Assembly (NCBI GenBank): GCA_036417435.1
Contig: CM070902.1
Location: forward strand, 179,495,945-179,559,944
Reading direction: 5' to 3'
Length of the DNA stretch: 64,000 nucleotides
From: Inia geoffrensis
Taxonomy: Eukaryota; Chordata; Mammalia; Artiodactyla; Iniidae
The notes under the pieces are model-generated. The model saw nothing but the letters and a program-made list of their open reading frames with translations. It had not been told where the DNA came from and did no database searches. Position numbers and translations under genes: made by a program. Shown one piece after another: positions 58,166 to 64,000 of the stretch (the first letter of the stretch is position 1; each line of letters starts with the position of its first letter).

Positions 58166-61152
58166 ACTGTAGTCCCTCCTGGGGTTCACAGTCTGTGGGT
58201 AGAAAGGACATTGAAAAGTAGTTGCGAAACCGTGATAGGCATGATGTAATAGAAATGCTCAGAGGATGCTTTAGGAAACCACAAATGGTCATGAGTCGTT
58301 TCAGAGAGTTGATGATGTTTGATTTGGGAATTTGGGGTTGTCTCTTAATTTTCTGTGGAAGTGTACATTATTATTCCAATATTATGGACCAGGAAATTGC
58401 AGCTCAGGGAGGTTCAGCAAACTTGTGAAGTCTTGCCATGCCCAGCACGGTGCCTGATACAGAGCACAGCTCCTAGTGCTGATGTTTGTTGAACAGGTGG
58501 ATGGGTGAGGGGTGATTTGGTGTCCAGAGAAATGGAGATGAAGATATTACTGTGTTTACTGGAATTTTCTAGAGTACATATTTTCAAATTCCAGAAAATA
58601 AACTGCTTAGTGGTTGGTTCAGGTTACTTTCTTGACTCATGATGTATTTTAAAAGAAAAACAAGTAAAATTCTTATTGTGATAATAACCTACCAAACAAT
58701 ACCAACAATGAAAACGCACACACACACACAGAAATTGCCTAAAGGGCCACACATAACTGTTAGATAATTATAACACACTGAATGAAGAGGGCAAGGGAAA
58801 AGCTTATAAGAAAATTCACAGCTATATTCGTACACTTTAATCATGGTTTTATATTATCTTCAAGAATTCAACAAATACTATTCCGAATACCCAAGTACTT
58901 TATATCTGCTTTTCTCATATGTTTGTAATCTAACTCAGAGACCGAAAGATGTAAGAATCGTCCGAGACTGATGGCTTTTGCCTAACAATGATTTTAGCCT
59001 AGATACCATGGGAAGTAAATAGCCAATCTAGGCAGGCACTTTTAATAAGTTATCAGGTAAAGTGAATTATTTTCATTATAGCAGAGCAGCAAGAACCTTG
59101 TTATGGTCCCCTACATGCTTCCTCTCTTTCCTTCTATAAATAATGAGTATATTCTTTTGGGAGTTAAGATGGGTAAATTAAAGTAACTAGAAATGAGCTA
59201 TGGTAGAGAATTGTTGCTAGATGAAAAAGCATTGTAATAGTGGTAAAGTTGCTCCGTCTTAGTTTTCCCTTCGTCACGCAAAGTGAGATTGGCGCATTGA
59301 TTAGGATGATTTTGGGGACTTTAAAAACTGTCAGCTGAAATATGGAAATAACTTACAGTGAAAAATAATTTAACATATTTAGTAATAAACTCTAAGTTGT
59401 GCTTTTGTATGGAAAAGGAGGAAAACAAGGTAGCTATCGTTTAGTAGATGAAAACCTTGGCTGTCTTAAGTTCCTCAAAAACTGATCCTAGGCTCACAGG
59501 ATGATTTATTGTCTGAACTGCAGTCATGTACGAGAATGGAGAGCGTGTGATAATAGCGATGCCGGAAGAGCAGACATGGAGAATTTCTCCCGGCAAGCTG
59601 TCCCTGACCCTCCCCTCCTCCATCAGTGGCCCCTCCTGCACGCGCCACCCTCCCACACACACACGTTGTGGCTCAGGAAAGGGGCACACTTTACTGACCA
59701 CAGAGCCTCTGCTCACCTTACTCACAGCCTCTCTTATGCTGTTGGATGCTGCGAATCTGGACTCTTTTCTCCGTTTGTTGTCTCTCCAGGCTTCTCCTGC
59801 AGGGGCCTCTCCCCATCTTTACGAGGTCAGAGTCCTGATGTACAGTTGGTCATATTCTTGGTCCCTGAATATGTGCAGCGTGGGGATTTGGGGCTGCGGG
59901 GCGCCTCGGTCAGAGCAAAGGGAAAGTGGCCTCTGGAGAACAGGGTTTTGTGTGTTTGAAGCCACAACCGTGGGTCAGTGAAAAAGAGAGAGAGAAATCC
60001 AGAGCATATTGGACTTTCCCTAATGTTAAGGAAGGAAAGGTATCAAAACTAGTCATTTCTATAGATACCAGAGAAACAATGACAGAGAATGCGAACAGCT
60101 GACAGGGCGGTGTGGTTGTATAAATGGAACAGCAGGTATGACCCTGGTGAATCACAATGCAGTCGGTTAGCTGTTAATGTATGATCAGTGTTTCTAGTTT
60201 ACGTATTCTATTTGATTGTACCTTTTGCCTCTTGTTGCCCCAATATGAAGACCTCTGTAATTTGGAACGCTGCAGGCTAGTACCCTCCTCAGATACTCAT
60301 TAATTTCCAATAAATCGTTTGCACTTTACTTTGAGCTGCTCAGTTGCTTTTCCAAAACTTTTACATTTTGCCTGTGAGCCCTTCTTTACACCTAGTTTAT
60401 GGTTAGCGGCTCGACATACAGCAGTCACACCAATTTGTCAAGGAGACCCACTGTTAGCATATTATATGCTTTCTACCACCCCGTGTCTTAGCCTCCCCTT
60501 CACATGGGGCGAGGGTGGGCCTGCGTCATCTCTGCAGCTCTCCCTGTTACAATCTGTAACCATATAAGCATCATGGCGAGGTTAGGGTGTGGGATACAAT
60601 TCAGAAAACAATCTTCTCTTTCCTTTCTCCCATATGTACTAGAAATATGCTTGCATAAACCGAAAGAATGAGTCATCGATTAAGCAGAAAGTAAAATTCT
60701 AAGCTCAAATACCTGTAACTTAACCCTGATTAAAGTTAGGTTGAGAAAAGAGGGTAAAACTTCAAACACAGACACACCTTTAACGGAAGAAAAACACAGT
60801 TATTGATGCTAGTTCTTTGAGAACAGGTAAAGAAAGCGCTGGATAAACATTGTCTTTTGTTCAGGCTAGAAAATATTTCTATATCTGTGTGCATATAACA
60901 AGTTTAATTTATATTTATTCTGTATTTTATGTCAAAAAGCTATTTTATTTTAATTGTATTTTCTAAAACAGGCAAAGGACATTCCTATTTTTTCCAATAT
61001 TTTCAAGGGCTTCGAGCTGTACCACTTGACCTTGTCGCACAGGTCCTTTAAGCTATCCTCACTCTTTCGTGCTTTTTTCTTTTTGCCGCTCTAACTGGAT
61101 GAGTTCCACTGTCCCACCTTCCAGCTCACTGGCCCTTCCTTCTGTTTTATCT
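58166..61152. other. Intergenic, no recognisable gene
   Basis: AT-rich DNA with a short (CA)n at about 58716-58732 and a weak MIR/L2-like fragment at 58435-58500. Nothing resembles a conserved exon. Confidence 0.6.
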
Positions 61153-61283
61153 AGTGTGCAGCGGCCATGGCTCACGGGCCCAGCCGCTCCGTGGCATGCG
61201 GGATCCTCCCGGAAGGGGGCACGACCCCGGGTCCCCTGCATCGGCCGGCGGACTCTCAACCACTGCGCCACCAGGGAAGCCCC
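61153..61283 (-). mobile_element. CHR-type SINE, short form, 3'-truncated
   Basis: In reverse complement, the head, A and B boxes and the ctgggcccgtgagccatggc body are present. The element stops about 130 bases in, without the 3' part or tail. Confidence 0.9.
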
Positions 61284-61289
61284 GGGGTG

Positions 61290-61660
61290 TCAGTCTTTTG
61301 AAATTTATTCTTCTTCGTGCCCTCCAAACTTCCTGTATCAGTGATTTGGTGTCTGTCATTAATTCTGGAATGTTCTTCACCATTATGACTTCATATATTT
61401 CTTCTGCTCTGTTCTCTCTTTCTTCTCCTTCTGGCGTCCCAATTATACATACGTTACACATTTTGAAATCTCCCCACAGTTCTTAAAAGTTCTGTTCTTT
61501 TTGTTCATTCTTTCCTTGCCTTTACATTGTAAAGATCCCATTGACCTAATCTTCACATTCCCTGATTCTTCCCTTGGCTGAGTCATATTCTACTAATAAA
61601 TCGGTCAAAAGCATTCTTCATTCCTGGTACACTCTTTTGGATTTCTATAATTTCCTCTTA
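61290..61660 (-). mobile_element. Old LINE-1 (L1M/HAL1-like) ORF1 region
   Basis: On plus, ggaatgttcttcaccattat, ttctctctttcttctccttc and caattatacatacgttacac are the reverse of an ORF1 segment of an old LINE-1. The SINE at 61153-61283 abuts it. Confidence 0.65.
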
Positions 61661-61664
61661 TTAA

Positions 61665-61985
61665 AATTTTTATTGGAGCATAGTTGATTTACAATGTTGT
61701 GTTAGATTCAGGTATATGGCAAAATGAATCAGTTATACTTACATGGATAGCCACTCTTTTTTAGATTCTTTACCCACCGCAGAGTATTGAGTAGAGTTCC
61801 CCGTGCTCTGCAGTAGGTCCTTATTAGTTATCTATTTTACATGTAGTCGTGTGCATATGTCCATCCCAATCTCCCCGTTTATCCCTCCCCACCATCTTTC
61901 CCCCTTGGTAACCATAAGTTTGTTTGCTTCGTCTGTGACTCTATTTCTGTTTCATGGATAGGTTCACTGGTGCCCTGTTTGACTC
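61665..61985 (-). mobile_element. LINE-1 3' end, 5'-truncated
   Basis: On plus, catagttgatttacaatgtt, ttgagtagagttccccgtgc and cccttggtaaccataagttt are the antisense of a LINE-1 3' end. It sits in the older LINE-1 remnant. Confidence 0.88.
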
Positions 61986-64000
61986 TTTCTTAGAGCTCCC
62001 ACTTCGCTGATTCCATTACCTGCCTGTTGCTACACGCCGTCCGCTCTTCATTCGACCCCTAAGCGTACTGACTTTAGTTATGTTGAACTCCTGCTCTGGA
62101 GATCCCAGCATCTGTGTCGTATCTGAGTCTCCTTCTGACACTTCTGCTGTGTCTTCAGATGCTTTCTTGACTTCGGCAGAGGCCTTGGAATTCTTTGGAG
62201 AAGCTGGACATGCCGCACTGAGTAATAGAAACAGAAGAAAACAGGCATTTAGTGTGAGGATTTATGTTATGAGAAACATTGGGGTTTCCTTGATGTTTGC
62301 TTTAGCTGTAGGTGCCAGAGGTTTCAAATTCCTTGAGCGTTCTTGTTTTTATCTCCTCTTGATTCTGGGCTGCATCTTGCAGCAGATTTCAAGTGTCACC
62401 CACTCTTGCTGTACAAGAGCCCTGTCGTTGTGGTGGTGAAGTGGGAGAGAAGAGACGTGTTCTATAATCTCAGGGTGAAATCTCAGCCGTGTAGTGGGAT
62501 GGGACCTACACAAGTGTGCCTCCAGCAGCACGGCTTTTGTTTGCTCCCTTGGGTTATGCAGGAAGGTTGAAGTCAGAGGAATGCCCTTCCTCCAGATAAG
62601 ATAAGGATCAGGTGAACCCTTTTCCCTGGAGAAGACAGAAGGCATGTTTCACAACCACAGCTGGGAGGGCATTTTTCTTGGAACGTCACAGGATTCCTAG
62701 ATGTGATATCCACAAAGGCGTGGGGATCCTTTGAAGACCACGGACTCACCCTGGTCCATTTCAGCTTTGTCTTCTTGAAAAGATGGGAGTGATAACTTTT
62801 AAGTTCTTTAGAGCTGTCAGAGCCGAGACTGAAAGTTCTGTTTATGTTACAGTCAAGATAGTCAATATACAAAAGAAAAAAATACCGTTCTTATTTAGTT
62901 TGTCCAGATATGCTACTTTTAATTTAAGAAGAAAATGTTTTGAAAATAGACGTATTTTGAAAAAATACATATCTCCATAATATACAAAAGTTGTCTTACT
63001 AGAATAAAATGAACATTTCAAAAGTTATCTAATTTCAGTTATTTTTAGTATCCTCTTGCACTCTCAAAAGTGTTTGGTTTGGACTATAAGTTATATGAGG
63101 AGACTCAAGCACCTACAGTTACAAAGCCCTGGAAAAGTGTTTGACTTGAATGCCTTCATTTCATCTACAGAGACTCACTATCTATGATCATTACAAGATC
63201 CAAATATTTGGTAAATATAAAATCATGTCCTTGGGTTATCAGAAAATGGTATAGTCTCGTCAATAAGTAAATTATGCTTGTCTATCTTGTGTGCAAACTG
63301 CAAATATCCCCATCAATCAGATGAGACTGTGGTTTAACATCTGCTTCTCTAGATGGAGCTAACCAATTTCTGTGATGAGGAATTTTCTTGGATTTGTATT
63401 AAATTACTTTTATTCCTAGGTGAGAATAGATGTTAACAATAATAATTTTCTTAGAAGTTATGGAAAAGGAAACATCTGACTTCCTCTGTTTATGACAGAG
63501 ATTTCCTACGCCCCACATGAGAAAGGCCTGTGCTTCAGAGCGCTTTTCTTTGTCAGAAGAAAATTTTTATCACTGTCAAGCTAGATACATCAAAAGAACG
63601 GCAAAGATGAAAAAGTGGACACTAAGGATTTTTCCCTTAAGTCTTGCTCTTGAAAAAGCCAAGATCATTTCCCTTTGGGTATTTGAGGTTATAGAACAGA
63701 GGGTGCAATGGAAAAGGCCTAAAACATCTGGTTTGAACATTCCACACTGAGATTCAGAAACGGGGGATATCACAGGAGACACAGGGGAGGAGTGTGTCAA
63801 AGATAACTTTTTTCAGATTGAGTCAGTGATAATTTTTATTTATGAAATGAAGTCGAGACCAGATACACGTTAACAAAACACAGTGGTGAGCAAAACAGTT
63901 TAATACTTTGCCGATTGCTCCATAGTTAGTGAGATGGGAAGCAACAGCCATACAGTTAAAAACAGCCCAAGTGCTATGAAAAAAAAGTGCAGAGAAGTAT
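61986..64000. other. Intergenic, no recognisable gene
   Basis: The first 350 bases or so (61990-62340, with cttctgctgtgtcttcagat) may continue an old LINE-1 in reverse. Beyond that I see no repeat or exon-like segment I can name. Confidence 0.5.

Noticed and set aside
41265..64000. A second protein-coding gene upstream of GUCY1A1
   Set aside because: No open frame with family resemblance or paired splice sites was found; the expected neighbouring gene in human lies far beyond this distance.

Overview
The window is a piece of a mammalian nuclear genome. The dominant interspersed repeats are CHR-type tRNA(Glu)-derived SINEs (about fifteen copies with a head reading cttccctggtggcgcagtgg) and cetartiodactyl-type LINE-1 3' ends. 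No BovB or Bov-A repeats are visible. Together these point to a whale or dolphin rather than a ruminant. The species assignment is an inference from repeats alone.

Only one protein-coding gene is visible: the 5' part of GUCY1A1 (soluble guanylate cyclase subunit alpha-1), on the minus strand. Three consecutive coding exons are recognisable with intact splice sites and compatible phases: 11076-11407 (5'UTR plus codons 1-76), 4783-4844, and 782-840. They encode about the first 116 residues. The catalytic, PAS and coiled-coil exons lie beyond base 1. A CpG island at about 40.08-41.26 kb is the probable promoter and first non-coding exon, which leaves a first intron (or set of 5'UTR introns) of about 29 kb.

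Layout: 1-11.4 kb holds coding exons and repeat-rich introns. 11.4-40.7 kb is a 5' intron with many SINEs, LINE-1, L2, MIR, hAT and LTR insertions, several of them nested, plus a roughly 700-bp (CA)-rich array built from about 300-bp higher-order units at 33.5-34.2 kb. 40.08-41.26 kb is the CpG island, flanked by a CG/CA alternating tract and a (GT)n tract. 41.3-64 kb looks like upstream intergenic DNA with no recognisable exon; its main content is a Tigger1-like DNA transposon, an LTR-like repeat and a LINE-1 spanning 52205-58150. That LINE-1 is bounded by a perfect 15-bp target-site duplication, but its ORFs are broken and two expected catalytic aspartates are substituted.

I see no operon, CRISPR array, functional tRNA or rRNA gene, or novel multi-gene system. 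The points most worth a second look are the extreme GC-rich, Ala/Gly/Pro-rich rewrite of the GUCY1A1 N-terminal linker, the higher-order CA array, several nested insertions that give relative ages, and an exon-like but unidentified open segment at 35.2-35.6 kb.
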